Below, piece after piece: positions 19,680 through 34,100 of a stretch of 64,000 bases of DNA; position 1 is the first letter of the stretch; each line of letters opens with the position of its first letter. The position numbers and the translations under genes were made by a program. The stretch covers positions 9,319,764 to 9,383,763 of the forward strand of contig NC_092583.1 of NCBI RefSeq assembly GCF_037975245.1. The letters run 5' to 3'. Origin of the DNA: Apostichopus japonicus. Taxonomy: Eukaryota > Echinodermata > Holothuroidea > Aspidochirotida > Stichopodidae. The notes beneath the pieces were generated by a model. That model did no database searches. It was given only the letters and a program-made list of their open reading frames with translations, and had not been told where the DNA came from.

Positions 19680-20570
19680 TTATTCTAGGCACATTGTTGC
19701 TTGAACTACAGGATTTTTACTTCTGAATTCTCTGACGAGTTTTGCACATTGTTCATTCCCTTGTTCTGTTAGGGCATTTTCCAATTTTGTGATGTTTGTG
19801 GGAGATATCAGTGATTTTTGGGTCAGCTTCTCTAACAAAAAGGTTCCTGGTTTGTTGTGCTTCTTGATATCAGAGATTCCTTCTTCTGGAATATGGAAAA
19901 TAGTTGCCAGCAGGGTAGATTGGTCTACATCAAGAATTCCTGATACGTTCTGCTTTAGCTGATCAAAAGATTTGATGATGGCTGTGAGGTTGAAAGAAAA
20001 TGAAATTGTTAATATTGTATATAAATATTACTCTACATACAATAAATTCAGAAGAACCTGTTTCATGCAAACAATATTCAGAATTGTGAGACAACAGTGA
20101 TGTGTTTCCTACACACACTGACAAAATAAACCTTAAAGGCTCAGAGTTTTCAATGAAACCAAAATTTGAAATATGATTAACTCCAGAATATATATTTTGA
20201 AAGGGTGGCTGTATTTCATTTAGTTTTATTTTTCACTGCAGTGATACTTTATTACAGAATATATACCCAGTCTTTAAGTGTGTTGCTTTGGTGTCAAAAC
20301 TGTGGTTTTTTTCATATCAAATATTGCAAATAGCTGATAGTTGGTCCACCAGTTGACATGGCAACTGCAGCCCAGGACTCCTCTATGCAAAGTAGGATTA
20401 GGTTTACACATTTCATATGTAAAGATTGCAAACAAACATCAACACTATACATATGGTCTACAATTAATTAACAAACCTTTAAATGTTAATAATGTTTTTA
20501 ATTACTCACATTCAGGTAGGGCGAGCTGGAATGGAGATGTGATTTGGTCATTATGTAGTAATTTGTCAAT
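19680..20570 (-). CDS. Last two exons: 61-bp linker and fourth, C-terminal DED-like domain
   Basis: Exon 20570-20510 (61 bp, [20 protein letters not shown]) and exon 19981-19680. The latter encodes [42 protein letters not shown] and [11 protein letters not shown], ending MCLE then TAA. It has no internal ATG near its start and is easily missed as a separate frame. A death-fold at the extreme C-terminus is the usual place in UNC5 and PIDD. Confidence 0.78.
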
Positions 20571-23500
20571 CTGTGAAGACGAAATGAAAAGGAAAGCTTG
20601 ATGATTCTGCTAGAAAATTAGTTTGTGAATATCTCACCTGTATCAATTAACAGTGTGTATCAAAACGTGATTTAAGTGATAATGTTAAGATATGCTAAAA
20701 AGTACTAACTGTTTAGGATATTTTATATGTATTACATTTGTAATATGAAGAGAGATTGTCACAAGGCTTTATTTTTTGTAAAATTGTAACATTATATTTC
20801 AAATCGTATAATGGAAATTAGTTCATTAATTTAGGCAAACGAAGAAGAGATTTCAATAGAAATAGAAACATGACCTGAACTAGAGAATTAAAAAACAAAA
20901 CAAGTATAATACAAGGTAAGCATAAAATGAGTCTCATTAGATAAGATAAATCCAAAGTGAAACGTTAAGTTCCTTGTATTCATTCAACCAAATATCAAGT
21001 TACCTGTAACTGAATATTAAGCTGGAAAAGATTCTTCTCAGACATTCCATATCTTGCTTCTATTTCCAGATTAACAGTATCGTTGATCCCTTTATTCTGA
21101 AGATGGAATTCTACCTTGTGTCTGTTCTTTAACCATAGGGATTCCATAGCAACATCCTTTAAAAGAGAAATTAAGAGATGATTACTTATTCATCTATAAA
21201 CCTTTTGAGAGTCTTGAACATGATGGTCAACTTGTAAGGGCAATGGGCTTGCAATTGAGAGAATGCAGGTCCCAGTACTGGTCGATTGGAGTGCTACGAT
21301 ATTGCCTTGGGCAGGAAAATAACTTCAAGTGTCCGTTTTCATCCAGGTGAATACAATCACCCGATACTCATAGCTAGTACAGTAACTACTATTCATGTTC
21401 CACAACCGTGCATCAGTAACTACTGCACTGTGTTCGCAACACGGTAAAACATGTGTTACAGTTGGCACAGTAATTACTGGTAAGCTGTTACACGTTGAAC
21501 TACGAGTCCGACATTTGAAAATTTGCAGTAATTTAAGAAGAAAAAACATAAATGTTTATTTTTTTAAATTTTTTAAAACTTATAATTTTAAAAATTAAAT
21601 TTGAATTTTTGATATTTGCAGTAAGAACAAACTTGCAGTAATTACTGTGCCACCTGTAACACATGTTACCGTGCTACGAATACAACGCAGTAGTTACTGA
21701 TGCACGGTTGTGAAACATGAACAGTAGTTACTGTACTAGCTATGAGTATTGGCTGATAGATTGGAAAATGCAACGTTATTTGTAAATATAGCTGTGTCCT
21801 TGAATTTGACTATACCCATGTCCCCCAGTGGACAATACATGGTAAACTGAAGTACTATATGACCAACTAATGGAATTATGCATATTGAAATATATGAGCA
21901 TTGTAAAGTAATTTGACAAGGCTTTGGTATTCAGGAAAGACTATAAACTATCAACTTCATATTCTATTCAGCTCTTATAAGCTTGAACAGAATGATTATT
22001 TGTATAAGCAAAACAAATAAGACACCATAACAGTTACTCACATTACAAAGTACTTGTATAATCAATACATGGACATTCAATGAGGATGGAATGAAGGACT
22101 AGTCCAGAATGAAATCAACTGTGTAGACAACTGCAGCTGGGACCATCTCCCCCCTTTTCATTCATTGAAAATCATATGAATGACAGGAGACAAGTTTAAA
22201 ACTATATGTTTATTTGTATCAAAACATATGCTAACATCATATACTGTACGTGTCACGCAACAGATGCATATAACTATTCTTCCAGCAATGCAAATTACTA
22301 CCTGTGGAACAGGAAGTAGCTTCTTTCTTTACATGTTGCACACAAATAAATAAGTACATTTAACAAATATTACTAACCACTATTCTAGGATGTGGGTGAC
22401 ACTGTGATGTGCTGGAGTTAGTGCTAACATGTAAAGTTGAAGTCATAGATTCGAGTAGAAATGACACAGGATCATGAATTATGGTTCCCTTCTGCTGGTA
22501 GATTTCTTCATGGATAAGACTCTATTAATATAAAAAAGGAAACAATTGAATAGTACATTATTATTTATGTAATATTAACATAAATTCACACACTGCTTAG
22601 GTGTCCTATGTATGACATTTAACCAATAACTGCTCCTCGATATGACCCTCTCTGGGGTGGCCATTCTTCGATAAATAAGGGAGCTGTTATAAGTATTTAG
22701 TATGATGGAGTGTCTGATAGGATGCATTATCAAAGACTATTAATAGCCTGACAGCCTATGTTTTGAAATATAAATATTCGCTGTCTAGTCTTGGAAACCT
22801 CGTCAAGGTGTGTATACAAACTTGTTGTCAGTCAGTTGTCAATGACCACCAATAATATATTATTGAACATTCAGTTTTGTTATAGGACATCTGATCAATG
22901 TGTTTTTGATCACTGTAAAGTTCTAATTTTTAACAATTAGTGACCACAGACAGCCTTAACCAGCTTATCTCACTTGACCCTTACCTTAACTATATCATTA
23001 CAGTTATGAATGATATAAGAAAGGTTTGAGCCTATAGGGCATCAAGCTAGAACTTTATCATTTTCATCGCTAGTAGCTATGGTTAACCAACAACTCACTG
23101 GGTTAAAAATGTATAAACCCTGTACACTTCTGTGTATGACCCATGTGTCATTCAGAAAGGCAGACAGCTGGAATGCATGAGATAATTAACAATACCACTT
23201 AAGCTGATAAAATCTGCTACTTACTTCATGTTCCAGTGTATCATCATTATGAAACCAAAGATGTATTGTCAATTGATCACCCGAATCAGAAACTCTGTTA
23301 ACGATCGGTAAAATAGAAACACACTTCCTCATCTTAGGTATGAAATGGATATGAAGACCAATGAGAGAGGGTTGCTGAGCTTTAAACTGCAAGATGCTGG
23401 CTATTCATAGAGCAGCTGAAGTGTTTCCTATCTAAGCTCCATTTGACGGATTTATCTGAAGAAAAATTAAAAAACAGTTTGCTAGTGAGTGTTTATAAGA

Positions 23501-26500
23501 TGATGAAAGGTAGAACACCAATCCTAAACTATACCATAGATGACTTTAAAGGGACAGTCCGGTGGTAGAAAATGCAGCACTGCATATATAGTGCATCAAA
23601 ATAGCACAGTATCATGTTTTTAACTATAAGTATGGATGCAAAGTCACTAGATAAAACCCTGAAGTTTAACTTAGCTCGATGGGTATTATTTCCCTTTGTA
23701 AATGTTGCTAATTTTTCCCTAAAATGTGCAACATTTAAAATATTTGCTCTCAAGGTACAACTAAAAGGTTCCTTGATATGGAAATGATTTGTCTGAACCT
23801 TAGCTCCTTCTTAAGATATTGACTTTTACATTACACAGAACCAGAAAGCTTAATGATTATTGTTTCAGATGTCTATTGTGTTTGTTCTACTTAAATGGTT
23901 TCAGATGTCTATTGTGACTTTCCTTCTTGCTATACTTTAGCAGTTATGAAGGTTTTGAAAGTTATTAGACTTTGATACATATTGACCTCGATTGACCTTT
24001 TAAGCAGCGCAAAATACTTTAAAATTTTTTTACATGCCCCAGTGAATCCGAATAGTACATATCAAGTTCAAAAAACCTTTGTTGAATCATTGTGCTTACA
24101 AATGTTTCAGACTTTGACCTCAACAGAAAGGCATGGATTTGTATTCATTTAATATGGCACCACACTTCCAGTGTTAAATAACACCATAATGCACTTTTTG
24201 GCATATCTTGTCAAGAGATGGTACACAATAGCTCATATACATACTTCTGTTAATAAGACAAACGTTATTGACTATGCATAATGCTCAATGGAGTAGAAAA
24301 AAACACAACAAAACACAGAATAATGAAACAGACCTGTTTGTAAGACACCAGAGCACACGTCAATACCCATCTGGTTAGTTGTAGTGAAAGCACAGTGTGG
24401 AATAATCAAGGTGACAGGCTTGTGTAACGTAAGGCTTTCTGGACCAAATTTCACAAAGGGGGTCAACCTCAGACTCTTGTTTGAGAAAGGTCCTTTAATG
24501 GCAGGTTCAGTAGAAACCCACAGACTAACAATCCTTCCAGTGTGTAGTGCCCCAGCTGGTACACGCAGGCTAACACCTGCGATAAACATCTCTCCTCCAC
24601 GCTGATCAAAGTATTGTTCTTTATAAAGATTTGACCCTGGGAACAAAGGAAGTCTCTCTGTAGAAGAAAAGCAATATATTTCATGTGAAAGGAAAGTATT
24701 TTGCCACTATCATTAAACATCTGTTGATTACATATTCTGTTTCAATTCACATTATGAAAATAGCCTCTCTTACCCAACGCTGCTTCTATTGAATATTTGT
24801 CTAAAATAATGAAGAATCAAAACCATACTTGACTGTGGAAGAGTGAACATTAGACATGTTTGATGCGATTCATGGAAATAGATAAAGAAGATAATTTTTC
24901 ATTAACGGTAACAAGAATTAGGTTTATTTACCGCATCTAGAGTATATTTCTATTTTTCAGCTATTTTGTACGTAATATTCCTACAAAAATAAATAACAAA
25001 ATCCTTTTCCTTCCATGAACACTGAAACAGCCATGGGCATGAAATGTTGTCCTAGAATGTCATATAAGACTGAGGTTAAGTATATCAGGAAGACATAAAT
25101 AAGAAATACCCATGTAGCTGAATATATGGGTACTTTACCATGCTCTTCCTTAGCAAGCAGTAATATCCGTCTTCCCAAGTCCAGTTTTCCATGAGACAAT
25201 TTCAAGGCTCCTTGGACATCCAGTCTCTTGTATCCCTCTTCTATCAAAATTTTGAAATTTACTGACAATTGTGCTTCCCTTTTTGACATGACTACCTGTT
25301 TCTCTGGAAATTTCACCTGAAAAAATAATGTTGAAATATTAAAAAATGTTTATAAAATTCACATTTTTCATCATTAAAAAACTAATTACTGCTGTTGATT
25401 TGGTTAATACATTTCTGCACAGACTTCCTTAATTTGATCTATACAAACGTAACTTCATGTAAGCAGAAACTGTTACAATAAGTGAAAGGAAACATTTCAG
25501 ACAGACTTGCATGAGAGAAAAAAAGATACTTTTTATATCAGAAAGTACAGTCTGTAATAAGCCTTCTAACCTGCTAAGATCTTGATTTTATGCAAGAGTG
25601 ACATTTTGTTTTGCTTTCACGCCTTAAGTATTATGTCTTAACAAGTTTTTACTAAGCACATACTATTTTCTTATCATCTTTCACTCCTTCCTTTTCCTTT
25701 CCATTCTTCTTCTGTGACGTATCAATGTACTTCAGCACCTTTGTTGCCACCTTATTAAAGTGAATTGCTTTCAATCCTTTATACAGTCCAATCATTCTAT
25801 CTGGCATGATGAGCTCTCTTTCATCCAATATTTTCATCAGTATCTCTCCAGATTTTGCTGCTTCCTGAATTTTTTCTTTTTCTGCTGGTGTGAGCCCAAA
25901 GAACATGCCTAGCTGTTCACAATGTTGTTTATCCAGAAGCTCTGCAATCTCTCCTCTCAACTCTTCATATTTGTCTAAGTCTGAAGTGAGGACAACAACA
26001 TTCACATTACATTCAAATGAGAGAAAAGACTAGATTCGCATGTATAACTAAGAGTGCATGCCGTACTTGTGTGCCAGGTTTGAACAATAAATTTGTTAAT
26101 TATACTGTCCAAACCTTCCGTGCAACTTTTCAACTTTTAGCCCTCGTCTTGTACATAAATTCTAGTCTTGTTTACAGTTTCACCTTCAAAAGTGGCTTTG
26201 AGCTACAAAGTAGTTTTTGATTAAATGTTTACCAATAACCTTAATTGTTAAAAGTGACACTCAGGTGAGTCTACTTGTAAAACCAAATGGTATTACATTT
26301 TCACGTCTACTTAGACACTCACATGGGTCCATGTTCTGTTTGTTTGCTTACTTTTTCATCTCCACTAACACACGCTTGCCTGGTGCATGTCTAGGATAAT
26401 GAGCATTCATTTTAGTTTTTGTGCCAACTTCACTTTAGATGCAGGTCAGGGAGGACTTTTAAAACTACCTAAATCCAACCATTCGTTAAAATTCCACTTA

Positions 26501-29500
26501 AACACTTACCTAGATGTAGTTCTCTGAAAAGAATTTTCTGACTTTCGGGAGATAAGAGAATGTTTTTCACCTGAAGAAAAACACAAAATATATGACCGAT
26601 AAAAACGTTTAATGTATGAATTTTTACATACAATATTGCAGACTATCTATCACACCCCTGTGGATGATACGGTTTAAAGTAGAAACGTAATGTAGAAAAA
26701 TAGGGCTGAAACAGACATTGAACAACACATAATAAATGTGTGAAATTCCAAGGAAACGGATTATGTTTATGACAACCTATATCTATCACTTATGGAGTAT
26801 TTAATTGGTACCTAAGATACCCACAAAACAAAGTTTCCAGTAACTGTTGACCAGTGCATAGCATAAAACACTTGTGATATGTACTTTGTTTTCAGCATTT
26901 CACTGCATTTTGAGTTAAATATTGTTTACAAAGCAACACCAAAGACTCGGAAAACGGTATCAAAATAAGAAACCGAGGTACACCAGCGAGCGACTGAAAA
27001 AGATAATAATTGAATAACAGACTATTATAATTCAATTAAATTCAATTGTCGTCGACCATCAAGTTTACAAAGAAAATGATTCATGAGAGAACATGCCAAA
27101 GAATACTAGAATTCAGTCACAGCAATACATTATTCAGTGAGCCTTCAAAACAGTTGAAAGACTTCCAACAGACAGGACATTACTAAGCAAAGAAATGATC
27201 AGAAGAGAGAAGACGCTACTTAATATTACATAATGAAGAAACATATGAGAACCAAAACAGCTGGAAGACAATCAGCAGACACAACTCACATTTGCTTTCA
27301 GGATAAGGGCTGTCTGGTTCTTCTCATGTTGTGAAACTTTTAACTTCACATCAACCATAACAGTATGTCCATTGTTCTTTCTTTTAAGTCTGAACTGATG
27401 AGATACTCTACTGGCAGCGCAGAGGTGATCAATGTCTACATGCTAATGGATAAAAGATATTGGAGATTAATTATACTGAGGATGAGAATGCTTGATATGT
27501 ATTCAAAGAAACAATGCCACAAACATATAAAAGAATTATGGAAAAACTGGTCAGGAACCCCCAAGACATTTGGCCATGTAAAAAAATCCTTAGATTTCAT
27601 GGGCAGGTAATGAAGATTACACTCTATATTTTAATAAAGAATTCCATAACAACAGTCAGCTTTATTATGTCCAATGGGATAGAAACCCTTCAGAAATATA
27701 GTCGAGCCATGGATGTTCATGTGATTGTAGATGTATACCAGCTATGTCAATCCTTCTGTTTTCGATGAGTGTTCAAAGAATTACTAGGAGGGCATGTAAT
27801 TGTCTCACTCATTCCTGCTCACAGGACAGCCACCATATTAACATCCCACTCCAGCAAATGAGAGTTTGCCATATAATCTCAGCAATACTTTAAATACAAA
27901 GTGAGGTGAATTAAAGACATCCCAATTGATCATCACCATTGTGCAGTGAGTGAAGCTTTTTAGGAAACCATTTGAAACAGTATAGGACCGAACTTCACAA
28001 TTCATGAACCGATAATACCAACCCTCCAACCCAAAATTCTGCTCAACAACACTGCCCACAAGAAGTTCTGCATAGATTCTGGTCCCTGTTGGATTTTTTT
28101 TATAACCAGAAAGTAGTAGTTGTAGGGCCAAAATTCTAACCACTACAACATTTTGATCCACTTTATGTAACCAATCCTTAACTACAAGTCTTACATATAA
28201 TGTTAGGAGACAAATTTGAATAGCATTGGTGATTACAAACCTTCGTTGATTCTTCCTTAATCAGATGGTAACTATCACCGGGCGATGACATCATCAGATC
28301 AATGTAAGAAGCAGAATCTCTGCCGTCCTTCAATGTCCGGGTAACTTGAAATGTTGTATAGTTTCCTAGACTCAGTTTGGACTGGTAGTCCTTTAACAAC
28401 AACTAAAACATAAGAACATGGACAAGTTAATTAAAAAACAAACAGAGTCAATTATGCAATTCGTTGTGAGGCTTCACTATTCTTCATCAATACTGCTATA
28501 GCAAGTAACAGCAGCTTCTGTTCCCTTAAATGAATAAAATTACCAATTAATGTTGCTTGTTTCTATCTGATCCTCTTCCTTGTTGCAAATTAAACGCAAA
28601 TGTTTGCATTTCAAATGTAACATTGTTTTCCTTTTTTATGTGCTATTATGAATCAATAAATATGTCACACAAATGCACCCTTATCCAATCACTTCATAAT
28701 TTGCCAATACAACATGATAAAATTCATCTTACAAATCATGAAAGAAAGCAAGATTCCCAGTATCCGACTTATAGATCACAGTACAAAGCAGAATTCACCT
28801 CAAATTGCTACAGATATCACCATAGTAACAGGAAATTATCCCCACCTTGTAATCTTCATCACTGTCCTTACAGAAACAAACAGTTATTAAGACATCATCT
28901 TTGGTATCAAGTATCCCATCGATAAATGGAACAATACGGAATATATGCTTCTGTTCCGTTTCTTGGATGACTAAATTAACAAAGACGTAGCTCAGGATGT
29001 TAATATCAAGACTGATCTTCTCCGGGTCTAGCTTCGAATCAACAGACTTCTCTTCAGTCCAAGTGATTTCACCTATGATAAGTAATATTATACAAAATAT
29101 ATTACTTGGTAATCCTAAATACAGTAAATATCAAGCGATTATTAAGTAAGATATATTTTACCATACTGATTCTGAGTACTTAACTGATTTTACTTCTCTT
29201 GGTAAATTCATCAAATGCATTTAAAGTGCTCTTTGTTCACCATTTTTACCTTCTTGTAAAGTTTCTTCATCTTTCAGACCAGTGAAGATGATAACATCAT
29301 GTCGATCTGGCTCAGGGATAATAGCCGAGTGAGGAATAATCAGCTGGGCTGGCTTGTTGAGGGCCAGTCCTTCTGGCTCTAGTTTTATCAGGGGTGTCAT
29401 TCTGCCTCTACGAGCACTACCCGGGAGGTGTATGTCAGGAACATAGATCACTTTAACAGAAATTACATCTTCACATGATAAAGCGTCTTCAGGAATAGTC

Positions 29501-31111
29501 AGATGTACCCCCATGATGCTAATAGTTCCACCTTCACACTTTATCCTGTGTTCAATGTATGAGTGATTCTGCCTCATTTCAAGTATTTTGGAATGTTTTC
29601 TTTGTTTTGGTAGTTCTTCTCTCTCTGATCTCTCCATCACACATTCTTTACTACGGTCATGATATTCCTCTCTTTCTTCAGAACCTTGTGCTGGTGTCGA
29701 TTTGTCATCAGGGACAAATGTGTCATTTTCAGCTAAAAATAATATAATGGAAACACTGGTAACTGAAGCCTTGACATACAAAAAAAATTGCCATACTGGG
29801 CCTCGTGAATAAAACCTTCTTCAACAATACAATAGCCTTGCTACTGATTTATGAAAGAGGTATTATTGAAGGAATCATAATAAAAAAATTGTAATAGATA
29901 TGTTACACAAGCTTTACGTTGTTAGAGAATTTGACGAGTGGCAGCAGACAACATGAGTATCAAAAGAATCCAGCATGGTGTCTGAGGGTCACCAGATGGC
30001 TTAAATGGATCCTTGGCTAATCCTTGGGACCTAAACTAGGGATAATCTTTGTATTTTCAATCTTATTTACAATAAAGATATGAACCAAATGGCAACAAAT
30101 AATTGGTCCAAAGATCTACTTGATTCCTTTAACCTGACTTACACCGTGATAGTTAATACAGTAGTTTAAATCAACACATTGCCTGAAAGCTGAATATTAA
30201 CTCGTGACTAACACACATTTCTAGAGTTTTACTGTACTTTACTATTTTTGTTTATGTATTCTGATTGCATCCTTACATTTGTTCTTACCTGGCCAGTCAA
30301 GCAGTTGTGGTGATTGGTTTTCTTCAAACTGAAAGAGGTCAATTTTAGCCTGATATGGAGCTAATATGTATTTATTTGTTTGGTTTCGCTGAATATAAAC
30401 CAAACCCTTTTGTAGGTTAGTGACATCGTACATGTTGATGATGTTTCGTGTTTGCAGGAATTTAATTAGAGTGATTCCTGGTGTCTCATACTGAGAAACC
30501 CGGCGTAGCATATCAATTTCTGCTGGTGGTAGAACAAATAGAGTTGCTAATTTCAGAGTGCTGTCTAGAGTGAGATTGTCAGCAACATCGACCAATAATC
30601 TGCCGTAATCAGCTGAAACGTAAATAAAATGAAAAAAATAAAATGTAGTTAAAGATCACACTCAGCACAACAAACCAATTCATGAAACCGATTAATAAAT
30701 AATGGATAAGATTACATTTTCCTATTTATCATTTGATTATTAGATTGCTTTATATCGCATTAATATATTTACAACAAAATACATTTCTTTACCACAATGC
30801 AAAAATGCATAGTGGTTTTGATGATGTAGCATGAGCAGTTCTCTTCATGAATTTGAAATAATGTATAGTGAGGGTGTACAACAAACTTGATCTGAGTAAT
30901 ACAGTGAAAAGCAGTATGATGTGACAACAAAAAATTCACAATGACACAGGCTGTCCTGAAATGATCATTGACCTCAAAAATGTGGCTTCTTTTACTTAAT
31001 GAGATAGATATATATATATGAATATATATATATATGAATATATATATATATATGAATATATATATATATATATAGGCTTTTATTTTTTTAAATATTTCAC
31101 AAGAAATACAT

Positions 31112-31159
<48 letters not shown>

Positions 31160-34100
31160 TATATACATATATACAAACATATATACATATATACAAACAT
31201 ATATATATATATTGACTAATTGCAGTAAACATTTATAAGTGCATCACTCTGCTAAAATTCTGGGTTTGCTAAGTTTTTTCAGGACTGTGGCAGTTATCTG
31301 ATGATGACATTAGTTGTAGAAGGGATACATTTATACAATAAATATGATAGAAGTTATAAGTCTTACCATTGAGCACATACCATGACCCTCCGTGGTTGTT
31401 ATGTTTATTTTGAAACATCCCATAATTGACATATTAAAGTGGTCTAGTCTTCCCTAATATGTCTATTGTCTACAAAAATTGTTTCAGATATACAACAGAT
31501 ACCTGGATGTGTTATTTTGCTTGTGTTAGATAGTGATCACGTGACTACCTAAGAAGAAGTGCAAAATTTAAAGTTTCATAGCAGTTTGATGATTAAACCC
31601 AAGTGAACATGGACACATACCTACACTTATTGTTTCCATCTTCATAAACGCTCATCAATACACAGTAGAGTAATGAGAAACGGACAGTAAGTAGTAAATT
31701 AGTACCAGTGTATTGCTTCAATGATCTCAGGTAAGAAAGAAGATCCACCAAAACCAGGAATAGATTAACAAGGTAGACTACACATCTTGTACAATCATTT
31801 CCGTACCAAGTCCACATTTGGCATATTATGTCACAAATTAATTGATCTCCGGACTATCCTTTTAAAAAATATTTAAACTTTTTTCTGTGATACCCCTTAA
31901 TTTATTTACACCTGTTTACAATACACACTTATTTAGACATGACTTTCAATATCTCAACATAATTGACAGTATAACAATGCATTTACACTAATTAAATCGA
32001 CTCAAAGCTCACTCCCACCCCCCCCCCCCCCGTCCCTCTTCCTATATCTCCCCTGAAAGCTTTGAAGGTCTGCAGGTAGGACTAGTTAAGAGCAAAAAGA
32101 CATATTTAGGAAACATTGTACTGCCTCCTTGATATTCACATCGAGCAACAGTAATTATTTTTTCATTGTGGTCCTACCTGCCAAACTTGATTTCTGTGAT
32201 ACGTCTGAAGTTACATTTTCTTCAAGTAGGGTTTCTTCCCCCGTAACAGATGCATATGAAGCCTGCAAATAAATACATAGAAAAGATATCTTATTTCATG
32301 AACTGAAACTTTAAACAAGAGGGAAACGCCTCCCAGCGGTTACTTGCCTTGACCTCCACCCACAATAAAACGGTTCTTGTACTCACAATAAAGAAGACAC
32401 ATGCCAGATATGAGCTATGTCATGTAACACATTTTGTTATATCATGTTTATGAGGTTTGTTATAAGGCTTTAAAGAATATGACCTTTAATGACCCCCAAT
32501 GACCTTTGACCTCCACCACAAGCAATAAGGTTCTTGTATTCATTTAAGGAAGCCACCAAATAGAACCACCAAAGTTTCCTATTTTGAAGATATTTTACCC
32601 CTGGTGACCTTAAATGAACTCTTGACGTACACCAACTTTTGAAGAAAAACATTTCAGCTACGTAAGGCTATCATACCATGCATATGAACTCCTTTGATGT
32701 TCAAGTTCTGGAGATATTTTGAGATTTTCACATTTTACATCTGCTGACCCAAAATGACATATTAATCTCCACCAAAACCAATAGGGTTATTTTTACTAAT
32801 TGTGTGGAAGCCACATGCCAAATATAACAACTGCAGAGGTTACCGATCTTGAGATATTGTGTTTGCAAGCTAGGGCGTCACATGTACACAGCACACCCTT
32901 GCACACCCACGCACACGCACAAGCCAACTTGACTGCGTTTAGGTTAATTGCATGCCTATGGCAAGTAACCAAAAAGAACCTGTTTTCCTATCTATCAACT
33001 GTCAAGTTACACCAGTTATGCCTTCAGCTGATATAACCAACTGATTTTAGCATAGATAATACACCCGGGAATCTATCTCTAACAATCCTTATAAAACCGT
33101 AACAATGCCGTAGTAATCCTTACTGGACCCGTTACAGCCCGTCCTGAATACGCATCATCGCCTTGGGCTATGGATCGTTCCGAACCGTCACCCAATCTGG
33201 GAAAGTATGAAAGGGGCATTACCAATTCTTGCTGATTCAAGGCTTCGGTAGTCTGTTTCAAGACCTCTTGTAAGGCCATGGATTCTTTGGCATATTCCAG
33301 TTGAGACTTCACAAGTTCATCTTTGGTAGCTCTCAGACTTGATTTAGCCTCTTCTAGCTCCTGTAATGTAAACAACACAGTGAGTGATAGAAGAAGGATG
33401 CACCTCCCAGTAATTACTTGCCACATATTAAAATTAATACTAGCAGTGAAGCATTGTAGCTCATGTATGAATGGAACATATTCCCCACGTTGACAAATTT
33501 CCTCACATTTATTTTCAGGCAGGCTGAACTGATAATATTTTGATCTTTACTTGAGGATGTGACTACTGCACGTTTCTCAGAGAAATGACGTGTTCAAAGT
33601 AAATTAATGCAGAGAACAGTGACCTAACTTCCAAAAGAAACTTACAGGAATGGTGGCCGAACAACTGTCTTTGAAAAATGAATGAAGGCCTATCACATTG
33701 AAGGACATACGTTCAATTATATCAATGTTTTTGATTAATTTTATGTTTTGATGGTCAATGAGTCCCATAATATGAGTTAATCTACTACATATTGTGCAAT
33801 AGCACATACATAGTTTTGCTAGTTAACTTAAACAATTGGGACAATGTGGTATAACTTCAGTTTAGTAGAGAACTTCCAAATAAGCAAAACATTTCACCAT
33901 ACATTGCATCCCTCTGAAAGATCTGTCACTGCTATAACTTGCTTAACCCCCAATGACATTTGACCTCTATTAATATGTAAATACTAAAATTTACATCATA
34001 TGAACCAAATATCACGCTTGCACAAAAATCATTGAGACAAAGAGCTGTTAATATGTTTATCATTAGACCTCCTCTGTTGAACATCATAAACATTCCCTAA

